From the NCBI GenBank assembly GCA_937136055.1, contig CAKZOD010000102.1:1-64000 (forward strand): a DNA stretch of 64,000 nt, in the 5' to 3' direction. Made by a program: the position numbers and the translations under genes. The DNA comes from an uncultured Oceanospirillaceae bacterium (GTDB lineage: Bacteria > Pseudomonadota > Gammaproteobacteria > Pseudomonadales > Balneatricaceae). Positions 53,348-62,942 of this stretch are shown piece by piece. Below the pieces are notes generated by a model. That model was not told where the DNA came from. It was given only the letters and a program-made list of their open reading frames with translations, and did not search any database. How positions within the stretch are numbered: position 1 is the stretch's first letter; each line of letters starts with the position of its first letter.

Positions 53348-54862
53348 ATGGCTAAGTTTAAAAGATCGCGTAACTTTACAAATAACACCAGTGCCGCAAT
53401 CCCATATTTAAAAACGCGCTTTCGCAGAGCGATGATGATAAATTTTTTGACCATGCTATTCACCTGCGCAAGCATATTCATTTGGCCTGCTCCCCATTGG
53501 TGGCTAATTATTCCTGTCATTTCGAGTGCTATCATCACTTTCACCGCCTATAAAACTTCTTCTTCAGTTTTTAATGTGATGAACGCCATTAACAAAACAC
53601 TAGAGGCCGCCAGTGACGGCAACTTCAGTGCACGTATTACACAAGTTGCCGGTATGGGAGAAGTGGGCCGCACTGCTTGGGAACTGAATGACTTAATGGA
53701 TAGAATTGAAGCCTATTTTAAAGAAGTAAACAGCTGCTTTGATTACATCGCTAAAGGGTCTTACGAGCGCAAAGCTATGTATAAAGGCTTACCCGGTCAA
53801 TTACGCGCTTCTTTACAATCTATCAATGTTGCGATTGATAAAATGCATCAAGGCACAAAGCTCGTTCATGAGAACACCTTAAAATCGGATTTGCACAACC
53901 TTAATAACCAACACCTTATAACTAGCTTACGTCACAATCAAAACGATTTAGCACTGATATCCGATACGATTTCTGATGTTGAATCTATTGCCTCAAACAA
54001 CGGTGATGCAGCACAAAAATCGCTCAGCGAAATAGATAATATGACCTTCAAACTACGCGACATCAATCGCAGCATCAATGAAGTCACTGAAGTCATCAGC
54101 GAGCTAGATGAGCAAAGCAAAGAAGTATTAGAATCTCTTTCAATCATTACTGAAATTGCAGATCAAACAAGCTTACTGGCCTTAAACGCATCGATTGAGG
54201 CGGCTCGTGCAGGTGAGCAAGGCCGCGGCTTTGCAGTTGTTGCCAATGAAGTAAAAGCATTATCAAATCGCACTAAGTCTGCGGCAGTTGAAGTAAACAG
54301 CACGATCAACAGCTTTAGCAGCAAAGTTGAGGCCATGCTTAAAAAAGCTGAAAGCTCAAACCACGCTTCTAATGAGATCAGCACGCAAGTTGAGGATTTT
54401 CGAAATCAATTTGACGACTTTGCATCCTCAGCCGATAAAATAAAGCGCACTATCTCTTACAGTAAAGACCTTTCTTTTAGTTGCTTAATTAAAGTTGACC
54501 ACCTGATTTATAAGCAAAACGGCTACTTAGCGCTAGATCACTCTAAAGACAGATCAGAAGAAAACGAAGCCGTTAAAGTAGACCACCAGAACTGCCGCCT
54601 CGGAAAATGGTATTACGAAGGTGCTGGCGCTGACACTTTCAACATGACTGTTTCTTATAAGAACTTAGATACGCCTCACAAAATGGTACATCAACGCATC
54701 CAAGAAGCCTGCGCACTATCTAAACAGGACTGGTTGTCTGATCAAAGGATCAGACATCAAATTGTCGATCTTATGTCTGAAGCAGAAGAGCATAGCCGCG
54801 ATGTATTCAGCAATTTAGAAACGATGGTTGAAGAGCGCCGAGAAGCGACTGAAAAAACCTAA
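53348..54862 (+). CDS. methyl-accepting chemotaxis protein with C-terminal CZB domain
   Basis: A 504-residue chemoreceptor. Two membrane helices lie close together near residues 28-68 with almost no periplasmic loop, then a HAMP-like region. The signalling hairpin is EIADQTSLLALNASIEAARAGEQGRGFAVVA near residues 274-304. The C terminus is a chemoreceptor zinc-binding domain, with HQNCRLGKWYYEG, later HKMVH and a final EAEEHS. Lack of a periplasmic sensor fits input from the PAS protein encoded upstream. ATG 53348 follows GAGGG by seven bases. Confidence 0.92.
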   Translation: MAKFKRSRNFTNNTSAAIPYLKTRFRRAMMINFLTMLFTCASIFIWPAPHWWLIIPVISSAIITFTAYKTSSSVFNVMNAINKTLEAASDGNFSARITQVAGMGEVGRTAWELNDLMDRIEAYFKEVNSCFDYIAKGSYERKAMYKGLPGQLRASLQSINVAIDKMHQGTKLVHENTLKSDLHNLNNQHLITSLRHNQNDLALISDTISDVESIASNNGDAAQKSLSEIDNMTFKLRDINRSINEVTEVISELDEQSKEVLESLSIITEIADQTSLLALNASIEAARAGEQGRGFAVVANEVKALSNRTKSAAVEVNSTINSFSSKVEAMLKKAESSNHASNEISTQVEDFRNQFDDFASSADKIKRTISYSKDLSFSCLIKVDHLIYKQNGYLALDHSKDRSEENEAVKVDHQNCRLGKWYYEGAGADTFNMTVSYKNLDTPHKMVHQRIQEACALSKQDWLSDQRIRHQIVDLMSEAEEHSRDVFSNLETMVEERREATEKT

Positions 54863-54895
54863 CAAAAGTATTATTGAGCACGTATAACAAATAAC

Positions 54896-54928
54896 ACTGA
54901 GGAGGCTTAGGGAGCAAACCACCTCAGT
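54896..54928. terminator. bidirectional terminator, chemoreceptor / cpdB
   Basis: ACTGAGGAGG (54896-54905) pairs with CCACCTCAGT (54919-54928) with one mismatch. TTTAGATTATTTC follows on the plus strand and GTTATTTGTT on the minus strand. It lies between convergent genes. Confidence 0.6.
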
Positions 54929-54944
54929 TTAGATTATTTCTTAA

Positions 54945-56918
54945 TTATTTATCCATTAACAACTGATACTTAGCAAAGCCATCTCTTCCCTGCCCTAAAT
55001 ACTTGATAGGCATATCTTCAGTGATAGCCTGTTGCGCACTTGGCGATGACTCAAATACAACTTGTACGTTACTCATCGGTGTGAACGACCAGTTTTTATC
55101 AGCACTAGGATCTATCGTTTTCTGCTCAAAGATGTGTCTTGCCAGCACAGTGCGGTTTTCATCTGGGGCTTCAATAATAATATTGCTACCATCTAATGCT
55201 GGAAAGCTACCACCGCCACTAGCGCGGTAGTTGTTCGTTGCAACAATAAACTGCTGCGCATCATCAATCGGCTTACCTTCAAACTGCAAATTAACAATAC
55301 GTTGAGTATCAGTTACTTTCTTGCCATCTTTGGCATAGCGCGCAGGTTTTGACAAATCGACATTAAAAGTAACACCATCAATAATGTCAAAATTATAAGA
55401 AGGGAAATTAGGATTGAGTAATGGCTGCTCTCCACTCATGCCCGCTTTAATTGTATTGAAAGCCCCCATCGACATTTCCAACCACTCGCGCACCTCTTTA
55501 CCGTTTAGCAGTACTGCGCGTAAAGTGTTTGGATAAATATATAAATCAGCAACATTCTTAAGGGCTATTTTCCCCTTGCTAATATTAGTGTAATAATCGG
55601 CACCGCCTCTTCCGCCCGCTTTAAACGGCGCCCCTGCTGATAAAACAGGAATACCCTGATATTCAGTTCCTTGTATCAATTTCTCGACATATTGCTTTTG
55701 TGCATTAGTCACAATTTGCACTGAAGGATCATCTTGCACTAAAGAGAAATAGCTATGAATTGGCGCTGTCGTTGTCCCTACACCTTTGTTCATATAGACG
55801 ATGGTTGCCTGATGCTCACCCTCTACGGCTTTCAATATTTGCGGATCAGCATCCACTAAGGAGATTTTCTTGCGCCCATCACGCTTATAAATACCGCGCA
55901 GCTTACCGCTACCTTTAACAACCTTCCACTGCCCCTCATCACCTTCTAACTGAAGGTCGATAACACCTAAATGAGATCCCCAAAAGCCCGGCATAACTGA
56001 CGCTACGCCGTTGATTGTGCCGTTTTCAATATCGGCACCTACAACGTTAGCAAACTTCTCACTCGGGAAAGGCTGGTGAGAGTGACCAAACAAGATTGCA
56101 TCAATCCCCTTGATCTTTGATAGTGCCAGTGTTGAGTTTTCAGCACCTTTAATCGCCTTACCGGCTTCATCTAAACGCCCTAACCCTGAGTGCGGAATAG
56201 CAACCACTATATCTGCACCCTCTGCACGCATTTTTGGCACTAATCGCTCGGCATCTTGAATAATGTCATGAGCCGTTAATTTACCTTGTAAATTTGCTTT
56301 ATCCCACTGGGTAATTTGTGGTGGCACAAAACCTATAACCCCAACCTTCAAAGTAACTTGCTTGCCTTCTTTAGTAGTAAAAGTCCGATTCAAAATTTTA
56401 TAAGGTGCGATATAGTTTTTATCATTGGTTAAATCATCATCGCCATCATATAGGTAGGTATTAGCGGATACGTAAGGAAAATTTGCCCCTTGCAAAGCGC
56501 TTTTTAAAAAAGCTAAACCGTAATTGAATTCATGATTACCCAAGTTTGCCGCATCATAATTCAGCAAGTTCATCGCCTTATAAACAGGGTGTATTTGCCC
56601 CTTAGCTAACCCTTGCTCTTTAGCAATGTAATCACCTAATGGGTTGCCTTGTATAAGATCACCATTATCAAACAATAGAGAGTTCTTGACTTCTGCGCGG
56701 GCTGTTTTTATCAAACTGGCTGTTTTCGCTAACCCCAAACTCGCACTTGGTTTATCTCGATAGTAATCATAATCGACTAAATTAACGTGTATGTCCGTCG
56801 TTTCCATAATTCGTAGCTGTAATGTTGCGCTCTGAGCATGCATTACTGCTGTAGTGGATAACACCAATACTGCTGTTGATAACGTCAGCTTATTTGCCCA
56901 TCTCTTTTTGTGATTCAT
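54945..56918 (-). CDS. cpdB: 2',3'-cyclic-nucleotide 2'-phosphodiesterase / 3'-nucleotidase
   Basis: A 657-residue periplasmic enzyme of the 5'-nucleotidase superfamily that breaks down extracellular nucleotides. A signal peptide (to about ATAVMHAQSA) precedes the metallophosphatase domain: METTDIHVNLVDYDYY, FDNGDLIQGNPLGDY, NLGNHEFNYGL, AIPHSGLG and LFGHSHQPFP carry the metal ligands. The C-terminal half is the nucleotide-binding domain with GRGGADYYTNI. ATG at 56918 is preceded by AAGGGA; a 14-residue longer frame lacks a site. Monocistronic. Confidence 0.94.
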   Translation of the reverse strand: MNHKKRWANKLTLSTAVLVLSTTAVMHAQSATLQLRIMETTDIHVNLVDYDYYRDKPSASLGLAKTASLIKTARAEVKNSLLFDNGDLIQGNPLGDYIAKEQGLAKGQIHPVYKAMNLLNYDAANLGNHEFNYGLAFLKSALQGANFPYVSANTYLYDGDDDLTNDKNYIAPYKILNRTFTTKEGKQVTLKVGVIGFVPPQITQWDKANLQGKLTAHDIIQDAERLVPKMRAEGADIVVAIPHSGLGRLDEAGKAIKGAENSTLALSKIKGIDAILFGHSHQPFPSEKFANVVGADIENGTINGVASVMPGFWGSHLGVIDLQLEGDEGQWKVVKGSGKLRGIYKRDGRKKISLVDADPQILKAVEGEHQATIVYMNKGVGTTTAPIHSYFSLVQDDPSVQIVTNAQKQYVEKLIQGTEYQGIPVLSAGAPFKAGGRGGADYYTNISKGKIALKNVADLYIYPNTLRAVLLNGKEVREWLEMSMGAFNTIKAGMSGEQPLLNPNFPSYNFDIIDGVTFNVDLSKPARYAKDGKKVTDTQRIVNLQFEGKPIDDAQQFIVATNNYRASGGGSFPALDGSNIIIEAPDENRTVLARHIFEQKTIDPSADKNWSFTPMSNVQVVFESSPSAQQAITEDMPIKYLGQGRDGFAKYQLLMDK

Positions 56919-57386
56919 TGTTATTCCCTTGTTTAAAAGATTAAACTCTTCAAAATCCAATTATTCCTTTAGATACAAATAGCACTAGCAACTTTGTAAC
57001 ACTTGCCTGTGCAAAATACAAACAACTGTTTAACTCTGCTCGTATAATTTGCAGTTAAATAATTATCACTCTTTTTGTACTTTAAAATTATGACGATAGC
57101 ATTAATTGCAAGGCTGTTTTATCCAGCAAGGCAATAGCAAAAACAACTTCTTTACCATCAAATCGTAACCCATAAATCTCGGCCTTTACTGTTCACCAAA
57201 TTCATTTCTTTTTTGTACCGATATATGAGAAAACATGTTATTTTGAAGCGCTTTTTAACAGGTAGGCTTTTTAATCTAACGACCTCTAAAAAGCATAAAT
57301 TATTCAATAGTTTCAAGTGCCTCTACTTGATCAACCCGCTTTGTTCTATCAAAGTTCACTCTCACATTCGCTAAAAGGTGCACCTT
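56919..57386. other. intergenic region, cpdB to the MFS gene
   Basis: About 470 bases between divergent genes. I see no gene, RNA or clear regulatory palindrome. The sequence is AT-rich and should hold the promoters of both neighbours. Confidence 0.4.
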
Positions 57387-58613
57387 GTGCTGTTATTTAT
57401 TCTACGCATCTTTTTACCGCTATCATTTGGCTATTACTTATCCTACTTTTATCGCACCGTAAACGCCGTTATTGCACCCGATTTAACCGCGGACCTTGGC
57501 TTATCACCTGCTGATTTAGGCTGGGTAAGCAGCGCTTATTTTGCCAGTTTTGCACTTTTTCAAATCCCCTTAGGGATTTTGTTAGACCGCGTTGAAATAC
57601 GCAAAATTAGCGCTTCACTATTGATGATTGCAGGTTTAGGCGCTGCTGTTTTTGCAACTGCTGATTCGATGATGCAATTATGGCTTGGAAGATTTATCAT
57701 TGGTTTAGGCGTCAGCGCCTGCCTAATGGGAGCCTTTAAAGCTTACGTCATTTGGATGCCTGTGCATCGCCTCCCTTTAATTAACGGCTTACAATTAGCC
57801 GCTGGGGGCATAGGCGCGCTCACCGCTACAGCTCCCGTAGAAAGCGCGCTGCAACTTACGGACTGGCGCAATGTATTTATCTGTCTCAGTGCAATTACCA
57901 TCTTTAGTGCACTCATCATCTTTTTTTGCGTCCCTAAACAAAATATCGAAAAGAGCGAGCAAAGCGTTTTTACACAGCTCACAGATTACCTCTGCATCAT
58001 TAAAAACCCAGTATTCTTTGCGGTTGCACCTATTAGTTTCCTTGCTCAAGCTGCGTTTATCTCCTTGCAAAGCCTATGGATTGGGCAGTGGCTTCGAGAG
58101 GGCTTGCTTCTCCCAAGGGATGAAGCCGCACACTACTTACTCATTGCAGCAGCTGCCACAGTACTTGGCTATGTCGCGATGGGAAGCATTGCAAGCAAAC
58201 TGCAACGCTTTGGCATTTCAAGTCGCACGGTGAGCCTAACCGGCCTTTCGCTCTTTCTTCTGGTACAGGTAGCGATTGTGTTGCAAGTACCCATACCTTC
58301 TACAATACTGTGGTGTCTGTTTGGTTTTATCGGCACATCGGGCTCACTTATGTATGCAACGTTACTGCAATATTTCCCAAAGCACTTAGCGGGGCGCGTG
58401 ATTACAAGCTTAAATTTATTACTATTTGTGAGCATTTTTGCACTGCAGTGGCTAATGGGCATAATTGTTGATCTATGGCCATTAACAGCACAAGGGCATT
58501 CACCTATTCATGCCTATCAATGGGCTTTCAGCCTTGCAATCGTTTTGCAGATAGGCGGCTTTATATGGTATTTACTAAAGCGCAAACTCTTGCTCTCAAA
58601 AACAAATAACTAA
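57387..58613 (+). CDS. MFS transporter of unknown substrate
   Basis: A protein of about 408 residues with twelve predicted membrane helices and the MFS loop 2-3 signature (YFASFALFQIPLGILLDRVEIRK). GWVSSAYFASFALFQIP and the mid-protein LGRFIIGLGVSACLMGAFKA are typical of the drug/metabolite and nitrate-sugar-phosphate type subfamilies. GTG at 57387 is chosen because AAGG lies eight bases upstream; an in-frame GTG at 57378 has no such site. The substrate cannot be inferred. A Crp/Fnr regulator follows 90 bases downstream. Confidence 0.8.
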   Translation: MLLFILRIFLPLSFGYYLSYFYRTVNAVIAPDLTADLGLSPADLGWVSSAYFASFALFQIPLGILLDRVEIRKISASLLMIAGLGAAVFATADSMMQLWLGRFIIGLGVSACLMGAFKAYVIWMPVHRLPLINGLQLAAGGIGALTATAPVESALQLTDWRNVFICLSAITIFSALIIFFCVPKQNIEKSEQSVFTQLTDYLCIIKNPVFFAVAPISFLAQAAFISLQSLWIGQWLREGLLLPRDEAAHYLLIAAAATVLGYVAMGSIASKLQRFGISSRTVSLTGLSLFLLVQVAIVLQVPIPSTILWCLFGFIGTSGSLMYATLLQYFPKHLAGRVITSLNLLLFVSIFALQWLMGIIVDLWPLTAQGHSPIHAYQWAFSLAIVLQIGGFIWYLLKRKLLLSKTNN

Positions 58614-58703
58614 ACCTTTGGTGTTAGTATTACGAGTGGATTAGCAGCCGTAATTTACAGAACAAGCAACGGATTTTAAAAGATATAACTAACAAGGATT
58701 AAT

Positions 58704-59366
58704 GTGGATAACTTAGCGCGACTGATTGAAAAATTTCCTACCTTGAACAAAATGGAAGACACTGCAAAAGCTCTGATTGCGCAGCACGTAATGTTTAAAA
58801 AAGCCCCCTCTGGTAGCCTACTCTTTTCAGAGGGCAATACCTGCCAGGGATATGTGCTGCTATTAGCAGGTACTGTTAAAGTGCAAAAGATTTCTGAGTC
58901 AGGTAGAGAGATCGTACTTTATCGTGTTGAAGAGCGTGAAACCTGCATCATGACCGCTAACTGCTTATTGGCAAACAGTGATTATAATGCCCAGGGAATC
59001 GCTGAATCTGATATAGAACTTGCGATTATCCCACAGCAGTATTTCAATCAGTTACTCGGTGCTAGTGAGCTATTTAGAAACTTTGTATTTGAGGTTTACG
59101 CCGCACGGATGTCAACGCTGATGATGCTGATTGAAGAAGTGGTATTTAAGAAACTGGATGAGCGCTTAGCAAAGCTTTTACTCGAAAAAACAACGTCAAA
59201 TGAGCTGACTATCACCCATCAAGAGCTGGCGACTGAGCTGGGTTCAGTCAGAGAAGTGGTTAGCCGCCAAATGAAAAATTTTGAGCGCCAAGGTTTAATC
59301 ACCTTAAGCCGTGGCAAAATTAATATCTGTAATCGCCAAGCATTGGCCAATTATCCTATTGGCTAA
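58704..59366 (+). CDS. Crp/Fnr family transcriptional regulator
   Basis: A 220-residue regulator with an N-terminal cyclic-nucleotide-binding-like beta barrel (residues ~20-120, SGSLLFSEGNTCQGYVLLLAGTVKV). A dimer helix follows, then a C-terminal winged helix whose recognition helix contains GSVREVVSRQM. FNR's N-terminal cysteine cluster is absent, so it is not an iron-sulfur FNR; Cys residues in CIMTANCLL are in the barrel. GTG 58704 is set by AAGGA upstream, as the overlapping ATG at 58702 is out of frame. Signal and targets unknown. Confidence 0.9.
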   Translation: MDNLARLIEKFPTLNKMEDTAKALIAQHVMFKKAPSGSLLFSEGNTCQGYVLLLAGTVKVQKISESGREIVLYRVEERETCIMTANCLLANSDYNAQGIAESDIELAIIPQQYFNQLLGASELFRNFVFEVYAARMSTLMMLIEEVVFKKLDERLAKLLLEKTTSNELTITHQELATELGSVREVVSRQMKNFERQGLITLSRGKINICNRQALANYPIG

Positions 59367-59421
59367 TGTTGAACAATAGCCACTTAAGTTTTTACCGGTT
59401 AAACATTTGACTAAAAATATA

Positions 59422-59449
59422 AGCAGATCATGCCTGCACATGATCTGCT
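59422..59449. terminator. terminator between crp-like gene and hglS
   Basis: A perfect 11-bp stem, AGCAGATCATG (59422-59432) with CATGATCTGCT (59439-59449), and a 6-base loop lie between convergent genes. A T-rich stretch follows on the plus strand. Confidence 0.65.
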
Positions 59450-59492
59450 ATTTACTATCTTTTCTCTTACTAATTTCTATTACTACTCTCTA

Positions 59493-60899
59493 TTACTTAA
59501 GAGCAGCCAACTCTGCAAAGCACTGTTCAATTGACTGCGTTTGCATTGCTTGATACAAGCTAAATTGATCGGCAACTTGCATACCTAAATCTCTTTCAAA
59601 TTCAGCTTGGTTAGGGTTTTGGCTGAAATCTTCTTCGCCCTGCTCCCCTAAGTTTGACTGGAAAATTCCCGCCGCACTTACCGGCAAGAAATCTTCATAG
59701 GTAATAGGGTCAAAACGAACAACACCCGCATCAACTAATTGATCGATATCTGTTGAATCTTTTAACGCTTGTGGCAATGCAACACCTGTTAAGCTGTAGC
59801 TAAAGTAAGCAAGCTGTTGGTCATGCATTTGCTTGTAGTTATCAGGGAATACGCTAAATACTTGTTCAATCTCAGCTTTATATTGCGCTAAGTTAGAACC
59901 ATCATTTAATGGTCGCGTTAAGCTTCTTGTCTGAGTTAATAGTTGATCATAAAGATCACGACCTTTTTCAGTCAATGCACAACCACGCTGCTCGATTTCA
60001 CCAAATCTTGCCGCATGGGTAAGATTTACTTGTTGCTCACCTGTTGTCACAAAACTAACCTGCTCTTTAATCGCAAGAAATGCTGTTTGGCGCAATAGAA
60101 TCGGACATTCACGTTTTGGTGGGCCTTCAATCACAGCCTTCGCTTTAGCACCAGTTGTATGAATGTTTTCTTGGACCCAATCGATATCGAGTGTGCGTGG
60201 TGTTAAATGGTTGATATGCGGGCCTTTAAACGATACTACATCTGCAATTAGTGGGTGCTCAGATAATAACTGCGTATAGAGCTCACTATCGATTGCCGCC
60301 TCACTGTGCCAGCGAAAAACTTCGACAATTGCGGCGACAAACTGTTCAGCCTGCGCAGCATCTAAGCCGCCTTCTTTTTCGGCAGTAGCGACCAATTCAC
60401 GTACTTTATCACCAAAGATGTCACGCTTTTCAAGTACAGCTGTCGCTTTCGCTCTTAAAGCTTCATCTTTAATAAGCTCTAAGCGTAGTAAAGAAGTAAA
60501 GATTCGAAACGGATTGTTGCGAATAGATTCGCTGTCTACTGCACGAAATGCCGTTGAGTGAACCGGAACGTTCGCTACACTCAAATCATAATAGCCGACA
60601 GGTTGCATTCCCATAATAGCAAAAATACGCCCCATCATTGCCAATTCACTAGCTTTACCAATACGAATAGCACCGTGGCGCTGTTCTGACAAAGTCTCTA
60701 AATTCTCCACCTGCCCTAAACGCTCTGCTAATTCAGAGTTAGTAGTGAGTACTTGCTGGTTATTGCTATCAACGAGATCAATAAGCGCCCCATAAGCAGG
60801 TACTTCTGTACGATACATCTGAGACATTGCGTTAGAAAATTGGCTGCGAATAGTATCGCAAGGCACAAAATCAATCGGAAGAGTAACTGCTTGGTTCAT
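59493..60899 (-). CDS. hglS: 2-oxoadipate dioxygenase/decarboxylase (DUF1338)
   Basis: A 468-residue Fe(II) enzyme of the VOC-like DUF1338 family (HglS/YdcJ). It converts 2-oxoadipate and O2 to D-2-hydroxyglutarate and CO2 in D-lysine catabolism. Candidate metal-ligand segments are VPVHSTAFRAVD (near residue 115) and FKGPHINHLTPRTLDID (near 225), and a Glu in the C-terminal half (ADYEDFLPVSAAGIF-like region). A LysR gene is divergent. No other lysine-degradation gene is nearby. Confidence 0.88.
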   Translation of the reverse strand: MNQAVTLPIDFVPCDTIRSQFSNAMSQMYRTEVPAYGALIDLVDSNNQQVLTTNSELAERLGQVENLETLSEQRHGAIRIGKASELAMMGRIFAIMGMQPVGYYDLSVANVPVHSTAFRAVDSESIRNNPFRIFTSLLRLELIKDEALRAKATAVLEKRDIFGDKVRELVATAEKEGGLDAAQAEQFVAAIVEVFRWHSEAAIDSELYTQLLSEHPLIADVVSFKGPHINHLTPRTLDIDWVQENIHTTGAKAKAVIEGPPKRECPILLRQTAFLAIKEQVSFVTTGEQQVNLTHAARFGEIEQRGCALTEKGRDLYDQLLTQTRSLTRPLNDGSNLAQYKAEIEQVFSVFPDNYKQMHDQQLAYFSYSLTGVALPQALKDSTDIDQLVDAGVVRFDPITYEDFLPVSAAGIFQSNLGEQGEEDFSQNPNQAEFERDLGMQVADQFSLYQAMQTQSIEQCFAELAALK

Positions 60900-61076
60900 A
60901 ATTTCAAAAGCTCGTAAATTGGTAAAGTTTAATTTGTTAGGTCGGCATCACAAACAGCCAAAACATCTGGTTATTTAAGCATCAACTATTCGGCCACTTA
61001 ATGCGTTTAAGTAATAGTACTTCACGCACATATCAATTAATATTGAGGATTCTCTATGAGTTAATGAGTAAATAGC

Positions 61077-61988
61077 ATGAACTTACTTAAAAAACATATT
61101 CCTAATATGCACAATTTACAGAGCTTCGTGTGTGCGGCTAAACACAACAGCTTTACCCAAGCTGCCGCTGAGCTGCATTTAACCCAGAGCGCCATTAGCC
61201 GGCAAATTAAAGAGCTGGAAAATCAGCTAGGTGTGTCTTTATTTAAGCGCGTGAGGCAAAGAGTTGAGCTAACAGATACCGGAGTACGTTTTTTAGAGGA
61301 TGCTAAAAGCATTCTTAACGTCACTGAAGATGCAATGTTAAGGGCGATGTCAGTAGGCGCTAAATCCTCATTGAATATTGCTGCTTTGCCGACCTTTACC
61401 AGCCGCTGGATTATTCCTAAGCTCCAAAGCTTTATCTCAAATAACCCAGATATTGCGCTGAGCTTTAACTCACGCACTAAGCCCTTCACTTTTAGTGACA
61501 AACTTGCCGATTTAGCGATTCACTTTGGAAAACCTAACTGGCCTCAGGCTCAATGCTATTTACTATGTGAGGAAAAGGTAGTGCCTGTGGCGAGCCGTAA
61601 GTACTTAGAGAACCACCCGGTACAATCTTTACAAGACTTCGAACACCAAACCTTATTGCAATTGGCAAGTCGCTTAAGCAGCTGGAAACACTGGTTTGAT
61701 CTTCATCAGTTAGATATCAGTCAAAACAACCATCTGCGCTTCGATCAGTTCTCAATGATTGTCAGCGCGCTAAACGCCAATTTAGGCATTGCTTTACTGC
61801 CCAGTTACTTTATTAGCAAAGAGCTAGAAGATGGCTCACTTGTGCAGCTAGGTGATGCAATTGATACCGATGACTGTTACTACTTAGTCATCCCCGATAA
61901 ACGCGCGAGTAATAGCCAAGTGATCTGTTTTAAAGATTGGATCTTAGATGCGGCGCAGCAAGAGCGCTTATCAAGTCCCTCTACTTAA
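61077..61988 (+). CDS. LysR family transcriptional regulator
   Basis: A 303-residue LysR regulator. The N-terminal winged helix is LQSFVCAAKHNSFTQAAAELHLTQSAISRQIKELE, and the rest is a periplasmic-binding-like effector domain similar to the GcvA/AmpR group (LNIAALPTFTSRWIIPKL). It is divergent from hglS across 177 bases, which makes hglS its probable target. The start at 61077 keeps about 15 residues before the DNA-binding domain. Confidence 0.92.
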   Translation: MNLLKKHIPNMHNLQSFVCAAKHNSFTQAAAELHLTQSAISRQIKELENQLGVSLFKRVRQRVELTDTGVRFLEDAKSILNVTEDAMLRAMSVGAKSSLNIAALPTFTSRWIIPKLQSFISNNPDIALSFNSRTKPFTFSDKLADLAIHFGKPNWPQAQCYLLCEEKVVPVASRKYLENHPVQSLQDFEHQTLLQLASRLSSWKHWFDLHQLDISQNNHLRFDQFSMIVSALNANLGIALLPSYFISKELEDGSLVQLGDAIDTDDCYYLVIPDKRASNSQVICFKDWILDAAQQERLSSPST

Positions 61989-62039
61989 TCTATCTATGAT
62001 GGGCTTAGTATGATCATCAGCAGATACCACACACCGCTG

Positions 62040-62393
62040 CTAATCTTTTTTCCAAACTGCAAATTCATTGCCATTGGGATCATTAAAGTGAAAGCGGCTC
62101 CCTCCAGGAAAAGAGAATACAGGGCGAGAGATAATGCCGCCATTGGCTTCTATTAAGGCCATTGATTGGGCTAAATCATCACTATAGAGCACGACTAAAA
62201 CACTCCCCTCATCAGCTAAGGCAATTTTGTCACTGGCATAGAACCCCGCATCTACCGCTGCATTATCAACGCTACAATACTCAGGCCCATAATCGGTAAA
62301 TGACCAGTTAAACACTGCACTAAAGAATGCCTTGGTCACTTCAATATTCTTTGCAGGCATTTCGATGTAATTAATTTTATGGTGGTCAGACAT
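62040..62393 (-). CDS. VOC family (glyoxalase-like) protein
   Basis: A 117-residue single-domain-pair protein of the vicinal-oxygen-chelate fold. The opening INYIEMPAKNIEVTKAFFSAVFNWSF and closing FNDPNGNEFAVWKKD are typical, with Glu in the last strand as a likely metal ligand. Such proteins include glyoxalases, bleomycin-binding proteins and dioxygenases; this one cannot be assigned. It is convergent with the LysR gene. Confidence 0.88.
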   Translation of the reverse strand: MSDHHKINYIEMPAKNIEVTKAFFSAVFNWSFTDYGPEYCSVDNAAVDAGFYASDKIALADEGSVLVVLYSDDLAQSMALIEANGGIISRPVFSFPGGSRFHFNDPNGNEFAVWKKD

Positions 62394-62942
62394 AGCTATC
62401 TCCTACTTGCTCGAAAAAGTATCTTCATTTAAAGAATCATTAGTACACAGATCGATCACCAGTGGTTGCAACTCAATCAACCGCCAAGTGACAACTACTG
62501 TATTAATTAACAGTAAAAAAATCAATGAAATAGCGGCTTTTTCAAGGAGTCAAGTATTGACACTAAGCTTTACCTAGCCGTCAATATTGCGCTGATCATT
62601 TTAGATACAAATCGCTGAGAGCCATTGTTTATAGTGCTTAGAGACCCTTCATTTAAACTGTCTACAAAGTTATCCACACTATCTGGGGATAACGGTGGCG
62701 ATTATTTTTGATTTTTTTCTGGTGAGTTTTCAAGCACTCTAAATACTACTTATATTTCACAGCTATATAAGCTCTTTTTTAGCGCTATTTTTTTGCGCTA
62801 AAAGATGTGTAAATTATCAGCAAACGGCTGTATGAGTCTTTTTGCCCTAAATCAACGTTTATCCCTTGCTACGACTTGTTCAAAATCATTTTAACGTCTA
62901 AAGTGTGGGTATAGTCATTAATTAAACAGTGAGATTCAGACC
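62394..62942. other. intergenic region with paired DnaA-box-like sites
   Basis: About 550 AT-rich bases. A perfect DnaA box TTATCCACA (62670-62678) faces an 8-of-9 inverted copy TGGGGATAA (62684-62692). Then comes a T-rich tract and a 9-bp stem, TTTTAGCGC (62777-62785) with GCGCTAAAA (62795-62803). No dnaA or other origin-linked gene is in the window, so this is unlikely to be oriC. Confidence 0.5.

Noticed and set aside
62394..62942. Chromosomal origin at the DnaA-box pair
   Set aside because: No dnaA, dnaN, gyrB, mnmG or parAB nearby and only two strong boxes.
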